Positions 7,810 through 16,186 of a DNA stretch of 64,000 nt are shown here, in pieces. The notes below the pieces were generated by a model, which had not been told where the DNA came from, ran no database searches, and saw only the letters and a program-made list of their open reading frames with translations. Numbering within the stretch: position 1 is the first letter of the stretch; every line of letters starts with the position of its first letter. Where the stretch lies: NCBI GenBank assembly GCA_016191225.1, contig JACPPC010000023.1:1-64000 (forward strand). The letters are read 5' to 3'. This DNA comes from Gemmatimonadota bacterium (lineage in GTDB: Bacteria; Gemmatimonadota; Gemmatimonadetes; Gemmatimonadales; Gemmatimonadaceae). Made by a program: the position numbers and the translations under genes.

Positions 7810-8715
7810 CTACGTGGCCAGGCGGCGCGCCTGCCCCGGCAGCTGCGGCGGAAAGAGCGCCGGGTGCATCGCCGCCGCCATCGCTTCCACGCCGGTCGCG
7901 AGCCGCGGGCCAGGCCGGCTCACGAGACCGTTGGCGTCGAGCGCCCACACGGCGCGGCCGCGCGCCCACGCCCACTCGTCGCGGGTGAGCAGCGCGCCTG
8001 CCTCGTCGTACGCACGAGCCGCGTCGTAGCCGCAGGGCGACACGAAGAGCACGTCAGGATCGGCGGCGCGCACGGCGTCGGGGGTGACGGTGACGGAGTG
8101 CGCGCCGGGCCGCGCCAGCACGTCCGTGCCGCCGGCGCGCCGGACCATTTCCGGCACCCAGTGACCGGCGGCATAGATGGGTGCGGTCCACTCGATCACC
8201 GCCACGCGCGGGCGCGGTGCCCGGGCCGCCCTGAGGGTATCGTGCACATGGCGCAGTCGCGCGCGAAGGCCGGCCACCAGCTCGTCGGCCTCGTCGCTCG
8301 CCCCGATCGCGGCCGCGACCACGGCGATGTCGTCAAGCACGACGTCGAATCGCGTCGCGTTCAGCGTGATCACCCGCGGTGGCCCGGGCAACGTTCGGGC
8401 GAGGGCCCGCACCACGGTCTCGCTCACCGCGCAGACGTCGCAGAGCTGCTGCGTCAGGATCAGCTCCGGGGCGAGTGAGCGAATCCGCGCATCGTCGAGC
8501 GTGAACAGGGAGCCGCCTTCCGCCGCGACCTCGCGCACCTGCGCGTCCACCGCGCCGGCGCTCGCCTGCGCCTGCACCGCGCTCGAGGTCACGCGGGGGA
8601 GCGCGCGCACCGCCGCGGGCCAGTCGCACTCGTGGGTGACCCCCACCAGCTGGTCGATGGCGCCGAGTCCGGCCACGATCTCGGTGGCCGCCGGGAGCAG
8701 CGACACGATGCGCAT
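7810..8715 (-). CDS. BtuF-like cobalamin/corrinoid-binding protein (helical-backbone metal receptor)
   Basis: The protein has 301 residues. The sequence opens RIVSLLPAATEIVAGLG and contains VGVTHECDWP, a signature of the COG0614 subgroup annotated as cobalamin-binding proteins. TQQLCDVCAV and the C-terminal SRPGPRL also fit the two-lobe substrate-binding fold. No signal peptide or lipobox precedes it, as in many single-gene members of this subgroup, so the protein may be cytoplasmic or exported by an unknown route. No ABC permease or ATPase is adjacent. The B12-dependent methionine synthase at 29787-33587 shows the cell uses cobalamin, but linkage is only inferred. It sits 11 nt after the upstream membrane protein gene and is probably co-transcribed. 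Confidence 0.8.
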   Translation of the reverse strand: MRIVSLLPAATEIVAGLGAIDQLVGVTHECDWPAAVRALPRVTSSAVQAQASAGAVDAQVREVAAEGGSLFTLDDARIRSLAPELILTQQLCDVCAVSETVVRALARTLPGPPRVITLNATRFDVVLDDIAVVAAAIGASDEADELVAGLRARLRHVHDTLRAARAPRPRVAVIEWTAPIYAAGHWVPEMVRRAGGTDVLARPGAHSVTVTPDAVRAADPDVLFVSPCGYDAARAYDEAGALLTRDEWAWARGRAVWALDANGLVSRPGPRLATGVEAMAAAMHPALFPPQLPGQARRLAT

Positions 8716-8726
8716 GCGCGCCGGTC

Positions 8727-9122
8727 CTAGCGCCGGGGAACGGGAAAGAGCACGAAGCTCACGATCATCGCCACGATGCCGGCGAGCCACAGCGACCGGT
8801 TGTCGGTGAGCCAGTAGTACACGCCGCCGAACAGCCCCACCGACTCGCCCACCGCCCAGCCGATCAGGACGATGGTGGGGTTCGTGCCGCGCTCGAGCTC
8901 GCGCGCGAACTTGAGCCGGAGCCCGATCAGCACCGTCACGGCCCCGATCCAGAGGGCGTAGCCCACCAGCCGCAACTGTGCCGCCGCATCGGCGGTGGTG
9001 ACGGGCAGCTGGCCCCCGCGATGCACGTACCAGGTGGTGGCGCCGAACAGGAGGACGCCCCCGAGGAAGGCGAGGCGGATCATGGCCAGGGGCGGGATCT
9101 GGGGCGTGCGCTCGTCGGTCAT
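8727..9122 (-). CDS. small four-helix membrane protein, unknown
   Basis: The protein has 131 residues with four predicted membrane spans at about 14-32, 48-68, 84-106 and 110-128, and short polar loops. It has no recognised family motif. It is located between the amidohydrolase (10-nt gap) and the BtuF-like gene (11-nt gap), so it belongs to a three-gene run. The function is unknown. Confidence 0.75.
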   Translation of the reverse strand: MTDERTPQIPPLAMIRLAFLGGVLLFGATTWYVHRGGQLPVTTADAAAQLRLVGYALWIGAVTVLIGLRLKFARELERGTNPTIVLIGWAVGESVGLFGGVYYWLTDNRSLWLAGIVAMIVSFVLFPVPRR

Positions 9123-9132
9123 CGGCGCGCCG

Positions 9133-10848
9133 CTACTTCTTCTCGTACACGGCCTTGCCGCCCAGGTACGTGCCGATCACGTGGGTGTCGAGGATCTTCT
9201 CCGGTGCCACCGTCATGATGTCCTGGTCGAGGATCACGAAGTCGGCCCGCTTGCCCACGGTGAGCGAGCCGAGCTCGGCCTCCTGGAAGGCCGCCATCGC
9301 CGGCCACAGCGTCATCGCCTTGAGCGCCTCGGCGCGCGTCATCCGCTCCTCGGGGCGCCAGCCGCCGGCGGGCCAGTTCTTCGCGTCCTGCCGGGTGACC
9401 GCCGAGTGGAACGAGATCAGCGGGTTCACCTGCTCCACCGGGAAGTCGCTCCCGTTGGGGACGATCACGCCGGTCTTGAGGAGCGACCTCCACGCGTAGG
9501 CCCCGGCCAGCCGCGCCTCCCCCAGCCGGTCCCTGGCCCAGTACATGTCGCTGGTCTGGTGGCTGGCCTGCATGCTGGGGATCACGTGCAGCCTGGCGAA
9601 CCGCGGGATGTCGGCCGGGCTGACGATCTGCGCATGCTCGATGCGGAAGCGGTGGTCCTTGCCGGGCACCTGCACGAAGGCCTGTTCGTAGGCGTCGAGG
9701 GTCACCCGGTTGCCGCGGTCGCCGATGGCATGGGTGTTGACCTGGAACCCCGCCTTGAGCGCCTTCACGCTCACGTCGCGCACGTGCTCCCGCGTCGACA
9801 GCAGGAGCCCCTTGTTCTTCGGGTCGTCGCTGTAGGGCTCGAGCAGGGCCGCGCCGCGGGAGCCGAGGGCGCCGTCCATGTAGAGCTTGACCGAGCGGAA
9901 CCAGAGGCGGCCGTCGTACAGGCCGCTGCGCGGGCCGACGCCGAGCAGCGAGTCGAGCGCCGCACCGTCCGAGATCATCACGTAGTTGCGGAGGTTGTAC
10001 TTCCCCTCGCGCGCGAGCTGCTCGTAGACGCCCATGATCACCGGCCCCTGCCCGGCGTCGTGCACGCCAGTGAGCCCCCACTTGTTGGCGTCGGCGATCG
10101 CGGCCAGCACCATCTCGCGCCACTGCGCCGGCGTGGGGGGCGGCACGATGCGCGCCACCAGGTTCATGGCGTGGTCCACGAACACACCGCTCGGGAATCC
10201 CTTGCCGTCGCGCTCGAGGCGCCCGCCGTCGGGGTCCCTGGTCGACGTCGTCACGCCCGCCAGCTCCATTGCCGTCGCGTTGGCGAACACGGCGTGCCCG
10301 TCGACCCGCGTCAGCAGCACCGGATGGTCCGGCACCGCGCGGGTGAGCAGGTCGTGGGTGGGGAATTTCTTCCCGGGCCAGTCGTTCTGGTCCCAGCCGC
10401 GCCCCAGCACCCAGGTGCCCCTGGGCACCGTCTTTGCCTTGGCGGCGACCCGGTCCACCACCTGCTGGTACGAGGTGGTGCCGGTGAGGTCGACGATGTG
10501 GAGCGCTTGCCCGAGCCCGGCCAGGTGGGCGTGGGCGTCCACCATGCCGGGGATCACGGTGCGCCCCTTCGCGTCGATCACCTGTGTGGCGGTCGAGGCC
10601 AGCGCCCGTGCCCCCTCGTTGCTGCCCACGTACGTCACGCGGCCGCCCTGCACGGCCATCGCCTGGGCGCGCGGCTTCGCGTCGTCGGCGGTGTGGATCG
10701 CGGCGTTCACCACGATCAGCTCGGCGCGGGCCTGCGCCCCCGCGGTCGTGGGCGCGAGGGCGGTGCCGGTGGCGAGCAGGCAGGCGGAGAGGGAGACGGC
10801 GACGAGCGTACCGCGCGGCGCCGGGGGGAGCGGCCGGAAGGGATGCAT
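9133..10848 (-). CDS. exported amidohydrolase, YtcJ/amidohydrolase-3 family
   Basis: The protein has 571 residues. A signal peptide with an AGAQA cleavage region near residue 39 is followed by a typical N-terminal beta-sandwich (ELIVVNAAIHTAD). The TIM-barrel metal sites follow: VDAHAHLAG, KLYMDGALGSRG, THAIGDRGN, RIEHAQIV and NGSDFPVE, closing with a second sandwich half (GKRADFVILDQDI). This is the amidohydrolase_3 architecture; substrates of this branch are usually unknown amides or ureas. The enzyme is predicted periplasmic. It is first in a run with the small membrane protein and the BtuF-like gene. A TAGCTT element lies 44 nt upstream. Confidence 0.9.
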   Translation of the reverse strand: MHPFRPLPPAPRGTLVAVSLSACLLATGTALAPTTAGAQARAELIVVNAAIHTADDAKPRAQAMAVQGGRVTYVGSNEGARALASTATQVIDAKGRTVIPGMVDAHAHLAGLGQALHIVDLTGTTSYQQVVDRVAAKAKTVPRGTWVLGRGWDQNDWPGKKFPTHDLLTRAVPDHPVLLTRVDGHAVFANATAMELAGVTTSTRDPDGGRLERDGKGFPSGVFVDHAMNLVARIVPPPTPAQWREMVLAAIADANKWGLTGVHDAGQGPVIMGVYEQLAREGKYNLRNYVMISDGAALDSLLGVGPRSGLYDGRLWFRSVKLYMDGALGSRGAALLEPYSDDPKNKGLLLSTREHVRDVSVKALKAGFQVNTHAIGDRGNRVTLDAYEQAFVQVPGKDHRFRIEHAQIVSPADIPRFARLHVIPSMQASHQTSDMYWARDRLGEARLAGAYAWRSLLKTGVIVPNGSDFPVEQVNPLISFHSAVTRQDAKNWPAGGWRPEERMTRAEALKAMTLWPAMAAFQEAELGSLTVGKRADFVILDQDIMTVAPEKILDTHVIGTYLGGKAVYEKK

Positions 10849-10891
10849 CGGGGAGTGGCCTCGCGTGGACGGGTCGGGCGCGGACCCGGGA

Positions 10892-10897
10892 AAGCTA
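10892..10897 (-). promoter_or_regulatory. TAGCTT -10-like hexamer upstream of the amidohydrolase
   Basis: Read on the minus strand the sequence is GGTAGCTTTCCCGGG. It is 43 nt before the ATG at 10848 and matches the recurrent TA-N-CTT motif. The -35 region is not obvious. Confidence 0.35.
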
Positions 10898-10908
10898 CCG
10901 GCGGAAAC

Positions 10909-11874
10909 TTACCGCGTCACACGCGTCCAGATCGCCACGACCCCGCAGCGGGAGTCGTCCTGGACGCTCTTGCCCGAGAACTCCGCGGGGACCGTCGCCA
11001 CGCCGCGGTAGATCTCGATTCCCTCGACCTCGATCGGGCGCACGAGCTCGTCGATCGACATCCCGTTGAGCGGGACGCTGATCCCGTCGATGAAGAACCG
11101 CACCGGGCAGTTGGTCGTCGAGTTCACCCGCGTGATCCACTGCGAGTTGCCGCGCCGGTCGCGCACCTGCTGCATGCCGGTCGTGGTGCGAAACACGTCC
11201 GAGAGGTAGAGCGGGTTCATCGCGACGATGTAGTCACGATCGAAGAACGTGCCCCCGGGGTACGTCGCCCGGCGCAGGAAGAAGCCGGCCTGGAAGACCG
11301 ACCGGATCGTCCCCGGCCCCGCCACGACGGTGACGATCGGCAGCTCGAAGCCGCGCGCCTGGATCTCGGACAGGGTCAGGTCGAGGTCGTGCGACTTCCC
11401 CGGACGGAGGTGCACCGTCACCGTGGTGGGGATGTACCCGATGCGGCGCGCGACGATCATCACCGGGCCGCCGGGGAGGCCGGGGAGCCGGTAGGTGCCG
11501 CCGGCGCCGCTGCGGGTGCGCTGCGGGAGGTTCGGGATGTAGATGTCGGCGCCCACGATCGGGTTGCCCACCGAGTCCTCGATCACCCCCGACACCACGC
11601 TGTTCGCCGACGCGAGGTCGATGGCCTCGATCGGCTCGGCCGGCGACAAGGCGGGAGTGACTTGCGGGGCGGCGACCGCGTGTGGCGGCTGCTTGGTCGC
11701 CGGGGTCGTGGTCGTGGGCCGGGGGGCGGTGGTCGGCGGGGCCGGGGCGGGAGTGCGCGACCGGCCCTGGGGGGTCGCGGCAAGGGGCGAGAGCGCGCAG
11801 AGCAGCGCCGCGGTTGCCAGCCGCGGGCTCCGATCGAGGATCGAGCGCACCTGCCACCACGCCATGCCGGTCAT
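10909..11874 (-). CDS. carboxypeptidase-regulatory-like / plug-domain protein without barrel
   Basis: The protein has 321 residues. An N-terminal hydrophobic signal is followed by a Pro/Thr-rich linker (about residues 38-75). Next is a carboxypeptidase-regulatory-like domain (VSGVIEDSVGNPIVGADIYI), then a TonB-receptor plug-like segment with DVFRTTTGMQQV and a C-terminal VEGIEIYRG. The protein then ends, so there is no 22-strand barrel. The layout is that of the small plug-like proteins common in Gemmatimonadota. It may work as an envelope adaptor rather than a transporter. The start could also be the ATG three codons downstream. It is 60 nt upstream of the amidohydrolase. Confidence 0.8.
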   Translation of the reverse strand: MTGMAWWQVRSILDRSPRLATAALLCALSPLAATPQGRSRTPAPAPPTTAPRPTTTTPATKQPPHAVAAPQVTPALSPAEPIEAIDLASANSVVSGVIEDSVGNPIVGADIYIPNLPQRTRSGAGGTYRLPGLPGGPVMIVARRIGYIPTTVTVHLRPGKSHDLDLTLSEIQARGFELPIVTVVAGPGTIRSVFQAGFFLRRATYPGGTFFDRDYIVAMNPLYLSDVFRTTTGMQQVRDRRGNSQWITRVNSTTNCPVRFFIDGISVPLNGMSIDELVRPIEVEGIEIYRGVATVPAEFSGKSVQDDSRCGVVAIWTRVTR

Positions 11875-11978
11875 GCTCCCCGGGGGGTCGAGCCCGACTT
11901 TCCCTCAGCTAAGACTTGGCCTGTCCGGGCAATCCCGTCAAGCCTCAATCGTTGGATGGGGGCTGGCCGCGAAGTGGT

Positions 11979-12587
11979 TTACCCTCGACTCTCCCCTCCC
12001 TGAGCACCCCCGGACCCTTCCGCGGGTTCCGTGCCCTCGAGCTCGATCGACCCCGCCTGCTCCGGGCGATACCCGCGGGACGTCGCGAAGAACTCCCTGA
12101 ACGAAGCCAGGTCGCGCTGCACGTCGCCGGTCATCATCCGGGGCGAACCGATCGTCACCGTGCGCGAAGGGTAGTCCAGCCCGCCCGGGACGACCGGAAC
12201 GCCGGCCTTGAGCGCGATGTGGTAGAAGCCGCTCCGCCAGGCCCTCGTGTACTTGCGCGTCCCCTCCGGCGACATGGCGAGGATCAGCCGGCCGGAGGTG
12301 CGGAAGCGCTCCGCCACCTGGTCGACGACGTTCATCCGCGCCCCCCGCTCGACCGGGATTCCCCCCATCCGCCGCCAGAGGATCCCCAGCGGCCACCAGA
12401 AGATCGTGTGCTTGCCGATGAACCCGAAGGTGAGCCGCAGCTCGGCCCGCGCCCAGACGAAGAGCACGAAATCCCAGTTGCTGGTGTGCGGCGCCCCGAT
12501 GATGACGTACTTGTCGAGGTCGGGGAGCCGGCCCACGATGCGCCATCCGGCGCGGCGGCCCGCCCAGCGCAGCAGCGCGCCGAACAT
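11979..12587 (-). CDS. 1-acyl-sn-glycerol-3-phosphate acyltransferase-like (PlsC family)
   Basis: The protein has 202 residues. The acyltransferase motif H-x4-D is present in APHTSNWD near residue 34, the glycerophosphate-binding PEGTR near 110, and PVVPGGLDYP near 130. The fold and length match short PlsC-like enzymes that acylate lyso-lipids at the inner membrane. The last ~30 residues are Gly/Glu-rich and probably disordered. The substrate is not certain; some members acylate ornithine lipids. It is the last gene of a minus-strand run, 32 nt after the nuclease-like gene. Confidence 0.88.
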   Translation of the reverse strand: MFGALLRWAGRRAGWRIVGRLPDLDKYVIIGAPHTSNWDFVLFVWARAELRLTFGFIGKHTIFWWPLGILWRRMGGIPVERGARMNVVDQVAERFRTSGRLILAMSPEGTRKYTRAWRSGFYHIALKAGVPVVPGGLDYPSRTVTIGSPRMMTGDVQRDLASFREFFATSRGYRPEQAGSIELEGTEPAEGSGGAQGGESRG

Positions 12588-12619
12588 CGGTCAGCCCCCG
12601 GTGGTGGCCGCGCCGGCGG

Positions 12620-13525
12620 TCAGCGTGGCCGCGCGGGCACCGGGTTCCCGCTCGTGACGTACGCGGTCACCCACAGGTCGCGCAGCATCGTGGCCCCCGC
12701 CGCGAGCCGCCCGACGACGAACTTCTTGTGCCCGGCCCCCTGCGTCCTCTCGTCGAACGCCTCGAGCTTGTCGAGGTCGTAAAGTGTCTCGAGCTGGCCG
12801 AAGGTCGTTCGCAGGTACGCCATCGTCGCGCCGCGCACGTTGTCGAACACGACCGGCGCGGCGGTGACCAGCGGCTGCACGTCGGCGAGCGCCACGTGGC
12901 CCTGCACGTAGGCCGACTCGAACCGGTAGTGCGTCCGACGGTCGGTGGCGTACCCCTTGGGGTTGTCGCCCACCCAGCCGTTGTGGTGGATGGTGGTATG
13001 GTGCGGGTTCGCCCCGTCGCCCACGTAGTGGCCGAGGATCCCCGCGTCGTTGACGATCCGCGCCTCGATGCGGGTCCGGGTCGCCGGGTCGGTGGTCACG
13101 CGCCACAGGCGCCACTCCACCCGCAGCGTCTGCACCAGTTCGAGGATCCGGAACGGCAGCAGCCCCGCGGTCTCGTCCTTGTTCACGGCGCGCAGCCGCT
13201 TGAGGTACTCGTAGCGGTGCGGGGCGGCGAAGGCGGCGTCGGGCACACCCTCGAAGTCCACGAAGTGCTCGAAACTGGTGCCGATGCCGAGCGCCGAGTC
13301 GAGCGCCACCTCGCCGAACTCGCGCCAGCGGTCGGGTTCGGGGTTCAGGTAGCCGAAGTCGGCGGCCGCGTTGCGGAAGAAGGCCGGCATGTCCGCCGGC
13401 AGGGCGCGGCCCGCGGCCTCGCCGATCATCCGGTGGCCGGGCTCCCCCCAGCGCGCGGTGTTGGCGGGGGCGGCGGCCGCGGTGAGCAGCGCGGCGACGG
13501 GAACGAGGAGGCGAATGGGGCGCAT
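12620..13525 (-). CDS. secreted S1/P1-nuclease / phospholipase-C-fold protein
   Basis: The protein has 301 residues with a signal peptide (MRPIRLLVPVAALLTAAAA). The mature N-terminus starts near the conserved Trp-x5-His (RWGEPGHRMIGEAA), whose Trp amine and His bind zinc in S1/P1 nucleases and zinc phospholipase C. Later ligands are visible in SFEHFVDFEG and NDAGILGHYVGDGANPHHTT. A three-zinc phosphodiesterase acting on nucleic acid or lipid head groups is likely. The ATG at 13525 gives the signal peptide; the frame stays open further upstream only because of composition. It is 23 nt downstream of the amidase. Confidence 0.8.
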   Translation of the reverse strand: MRPIRLLVPVAALLTAAAAPANTARWGEPGHRMIGEAAGRALPADMPAFFRNAAADFGYLNPEPDRWREFGEVALDSALGIGTSFEHFVDFEGVPDAAFAAPHRYEYLKRLRAVNKDETAGLLPFRILELVQTLRVEWRLWRVTTDPATRTRIEARIVNDAGILGHYVGDGANPHHTTIHHNGWVGDNPKGYATDRRTHYRFESAYVQGHVALADVQPLVTAAPVVFDNVRGATMAYLRTTFGQLETLYDLDKLEAFDERTQGAGHKKFVVGRLAAGATMLRDLWVTAYVTSGNPVPARPR

Positions 13526-13548
13526 GCGCGTGGGGGTGGTGCGTGGGC

Positions 13549-15243
13549 TCAGGCGTCGGCGTACGAAGGGAAACGTAGCGCCCCCGCGCGCCGGGGCACA
13601 TCGCGCTCGGCCGCCGCGGCGAGGCGCAGGCAGGTGTCCTCGCGCCAGGCATGGGCGGTGGCCTGCAGGCCGATCGGCATGCCGTTGGCAGCGTGCCCCA
13701 CCGGGAAGCTGATCGACGGGTGGCCGGTCAGGTTCGTGAGGAAGGCGAACCGCATGATCTCGGTGGCCACCGTCACGTCGCTCACCCCCGACTCGGTGCC
13801 GGCGGCGATCAGCGGGGCGGTGACGCCGGTGGCGGGCGTCACGATCGCGTCCACTCCATCGAGGGCGCGCGCCATGTGCGCCATGCACCGCGTGCGGACC
13901 CGCTGCGCGGCCACGTAGTCGGCGGCGCTGAACTGGCTGGCGATCGCCAGCACGATGCGCGTCTCGGGGCCGAAGACGGCGCGGTGGTCGCCCATCCGGC
14001 GTCGCATGCTCGACAGCGCCTCGCCGGTGATCGTCACCACGTGCGCGACCCGCGCCGCGTCGAGGTCGGGGATCTCCACGTCGCGCACCTTCGCCCCCCG
14101 CCTCCGGAAGGCGGCCACCTGTGCGTCGCAGGCCTCGACGATCTCGCGCGAGGCGTGCGCGAACCACGGGCGGCAGATGCCCAGCGTGAGGTCGCCCAGG
14201 TCGTCACGATCGAGGGCGTCGAACCGCAGTGGCGGCTGCAGGAGCGACCCCGGGTCGCGCGGGTCGGGGCCGGCCATCGCCGCGAACGCCAGCAGCGCGT
14301 CGCGCGCCGTGGTCGCGATCGGGCCCGCGTACCCCACGCTCCAGCAGAGCGTCGCCGCGGCGAACTCGCTCACCCGCCCGAAGGTCGGCTTGAGCCCAAC
14401 CGTGCCGCAGAAGGCCGCCGGAATGCGGATCGACCCGCCGCCGTCGGCGCCCACGCCCACCGGCACGATTCCCGCCTGCACCGCCGCCGCCGTGCCGCTC
14501 GACGAGCCACCCGTGTGGTACGCCGGGTTGATCGGGTTGCGGGCGTGGCCGTAATGGGCGTTGGTGCCGTACACCCCCATGCCGATCTCCTGCATGTTCG
14601 TCTTGCCCAGCAACAGCGCGCCGGCACGCCGCAGCCCCGTCACGCCCCCGGCATCGTCGGGGGCCGGGCCGCGCGCGAGGGCGGGGGTGCCGAGCGTCGT
14701 CGGGTGGCCGGCCTGGTCCATCTCGTCCTTCACGCACATGGGCACGCCATCGAGCGGCCCCAGCGGCGTTCCCGCCGCCCAGCGCGCGGCACTGGCGCGG
14801 GCCTGCGCATGCACGTCGTCGCGGTTCACCGAAAGGAACGCCCGCAGCGGAATCGCCCCGCGGTCGCTCGCCGCGATCGCCTCCAGCGCCCGCTCGGCCA
14901 CGGCCAGGGGGTCGGTGGTGCCGGCGCGGTAGGCCGCGTGATACTCCGCGATCGTCGCGTGTGGCGAGCCGGCCGGCCTCGTCCACCCGGCCGTGCGCTC
15001 CAGCAGCGCGGCCAGGTCGGGCCGGTCGGCGGGCGTCGCGGCGGGGCCGCCGAAGGGGAGGCGCGGCACGAAGGTCGGATCCTCGTCCACCGGGAAGGCG
15101 CGCAGCACGCCGATGCCGGTGTCGGCGGCAAGCCGGCCGCCCAGCAGCCGGCCGGTGAGGCCGTTCTCCAGCAGCGCCGCAACGAGCGACAGCGAGCGCC
15201 CCGCGAGGCGGGGCATCGTCACCGACTTGAGGTCGTAGGCCAC
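13549..15243 (-). CDS. amidase-signature-family amidase
   Basis: The protein has 564 residues. The amidase signature is well formed: the catalytic Lys in VPMCVKDEMD, the Gly/Ser-rich HTGGSSSGTAAAVQAG with the cis-Ser, and GADGGGSIRIPAAFCG with the nucleophile Ser. About 90 residues precede the first core motif, giving an N-terminal helical extension. It hydrolyses an amide of unknown nature in the cytoplasm; no signal peptide is seen. The start is GTG at 15243, two nucleotides after the TGA of the enoyl-CoA hydratase, so the pair is translationally coupled. An upstream in-frame extension overlapping that gene is composition-driven. Confidence 0.88.
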   Translation of the reverse strand: MAYDLKSVTMPRLAGRSLSLVAALLENGLTGRLLGGRLAADTGIGVLRAFPVDEDPTFVPRLPFGGPAATPADRPDLAALLERTAGWTRPAGSPHATIAEYHAAYRAGTTDPLAVAERALEAIAASDRGAIPLRAFLSVNRDDVHAQARASAARWAAGTPLGPLDGVPMCVKDEMDQAGHPTTLGTPALARGPAPDDAGGVTGLRRAGALLLGKTNMQEIGMGVYGTNAHYGHARNPINPAYHTGGSSSGTAAAVQAGIVPVGVGADGGGSIRIPAAFCGTVGLKPTFGRVSEFAAATLCWSVGYAGPIATTARDALLAFAAMAGPDPRDPGSLLQPPLRFDALDRDDLGDLTLGICRPWFAHASREIVEACDAQVAAFRRRGAKVRDVEIPDLDAARVAHVVTITGEALSSMRRRMGDHRAVFGPETRIVLAIASQFSAADYVAAQRVRTRCMAHMARALDGVDAIVTPATGVTAPLIAAGTESGVSDVTVATEIMRFAFLTNLTGHPSISFPVGHAANGMPIGLQATAHAWREDTCLRLAAAAERDVPRRAGALRFPSYADA

Positions 15244-15245
15244 GC

Positions 15246-16043
15246 TCAGCTGCCCCGGAACACGGGGATCCGCTTCTCGCGAAAGGCCTGCATCGCCTCC
15301 TTCACGTCGTCGGTCGCGAACGCCTTCATGATCGCGTCGAGCTCGCGGCGGAGCTGCGCTTCGAGGGTGGACTCGGCGCTCGCGAGCAGCACCCGCTTCG
15401 TGAGGGTGTGCGCGATCGGTGGCCCGGCGGCGAGCGCGTCGGCGTACGCCGCCACGCCGTCGGCGAACTCCCCGCCGGTGAACACCCGCGACACGAGCCC
15501 CATGCGCTCGGCCTCGGCCGCGTCGACGTCGCGGCCGGTGAGCAGCCACTCGGCGGCGCGGGCGTGGCCCACGAGCCGCGGCAGGAACCAGCTCACCCCG
15601 GCGTCGGGGGAGAGGCCGCGCCTCACGTAGCCCGTGGTGAGCCGTGCGTCCTCGCTCGCGAGCCGGATGTCGCAGCAGAGGGCGAGGCCGAGGCCGGCGC
15701 CGGCCGCGGCGCCGTGCACGGCGGCGATCACCGGCTTGTCGCACCCCGTCACGGCCAGCACCCAGCGGCCCACCCAGGCCAGGTCGTCGTACCGGTCGGC
15801 GCGGCCGGCGTTGGGCTGCCGCACCGGCTCCTGCAGGTCGAGCCCGGCGCAGAAGGCACGCCCGGCGCCGGCGATCACCACCACCCGCACGCTGTCGTCC
15901 GCGCTGGCGGCGGCCATCGCGGCGGGGAACTCGGCCGCGAGGCCGCGGTTCACCGCGTTCAGCCGCTCGGGGCGATTGAGGATGATCGTCCGCACCCCGC
16001 GATCGGTGTCGACGACGAGCAGGTGCTGGAACTCGGTGGGCAT
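15246..16043 (-). CDS. enoyl-CoA hydratase/isomerase family protein
   Basis: The protein has 265 residues with a crotonase fold. The first oxyanion-hole segment is GAGRAFCAGLDL and the second is HGAAAGAGLGLALCCD. The residue expected to be the second catalytic acid lies in GLSPDAGVSWFLPRLVG. This Asp-containing form is typical of PaaG-like isomerases rather than of Glu/Glu hydratases. A role in fatty-acid or phenylacetyl-CoA breakdown is possible. It is first of a four-gene minus-strand run (hydratase, amidase, S1/P1-like, PlsC-like) with very short gaps at the beginning. Confidence 0.9.
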   Translation of the reverse strand: MPTEFQHLLVVDTDRGVRTIILNRPERLNAVNRGLAAEFPAAMAAASADDSVRVVVIAGAGRAFCAGLDLQEPVRQPNAGRADRYDDLAWVGRWVLAVTGCDKPVIAAVHGAAAGAGLGLALCCDIRLASEDARLTTGYVRRGLSPDAGVSWFLPRLVGHARAAEWLLTGRDVDAAEAERMGLVSRVFTGGEFADGVAAYADALAAGPPIAHTLTKRVLLASAESTLEAQLRRELDAIMKAFATDDVKEAMQAFREKRIPVFRGS

Positions 16044-16109
16044 GGTGTGTGGGCCGGGGCGTTCCGATGGGCCAACCCGGTGGTTGGCGCGCGGTGTCAG
16101 ATCAGGTGA

Positions 16110-16115
16110 TAGCTT
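16110..16115 (+). promoter_or_regulatory. TAGCTT -10-like hexamer upstream of the second M28 peptidase
   Basis: TAGCTT occurs 71 nt before the GTG at 16187 in the divergent intergenic region 16044-16186. A TTGGCG lies upstream at 16084-16089, but the 20-nt spacing is too long to be convincing. Confidence 0.3.
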
Positions 16116-16186
16116 GCCCCCGCGTCACCGTCCGGCGCCAGTACGTGGCGCGATGGCGCTGGCGTCCAACTCGACCGGAGTGATTC

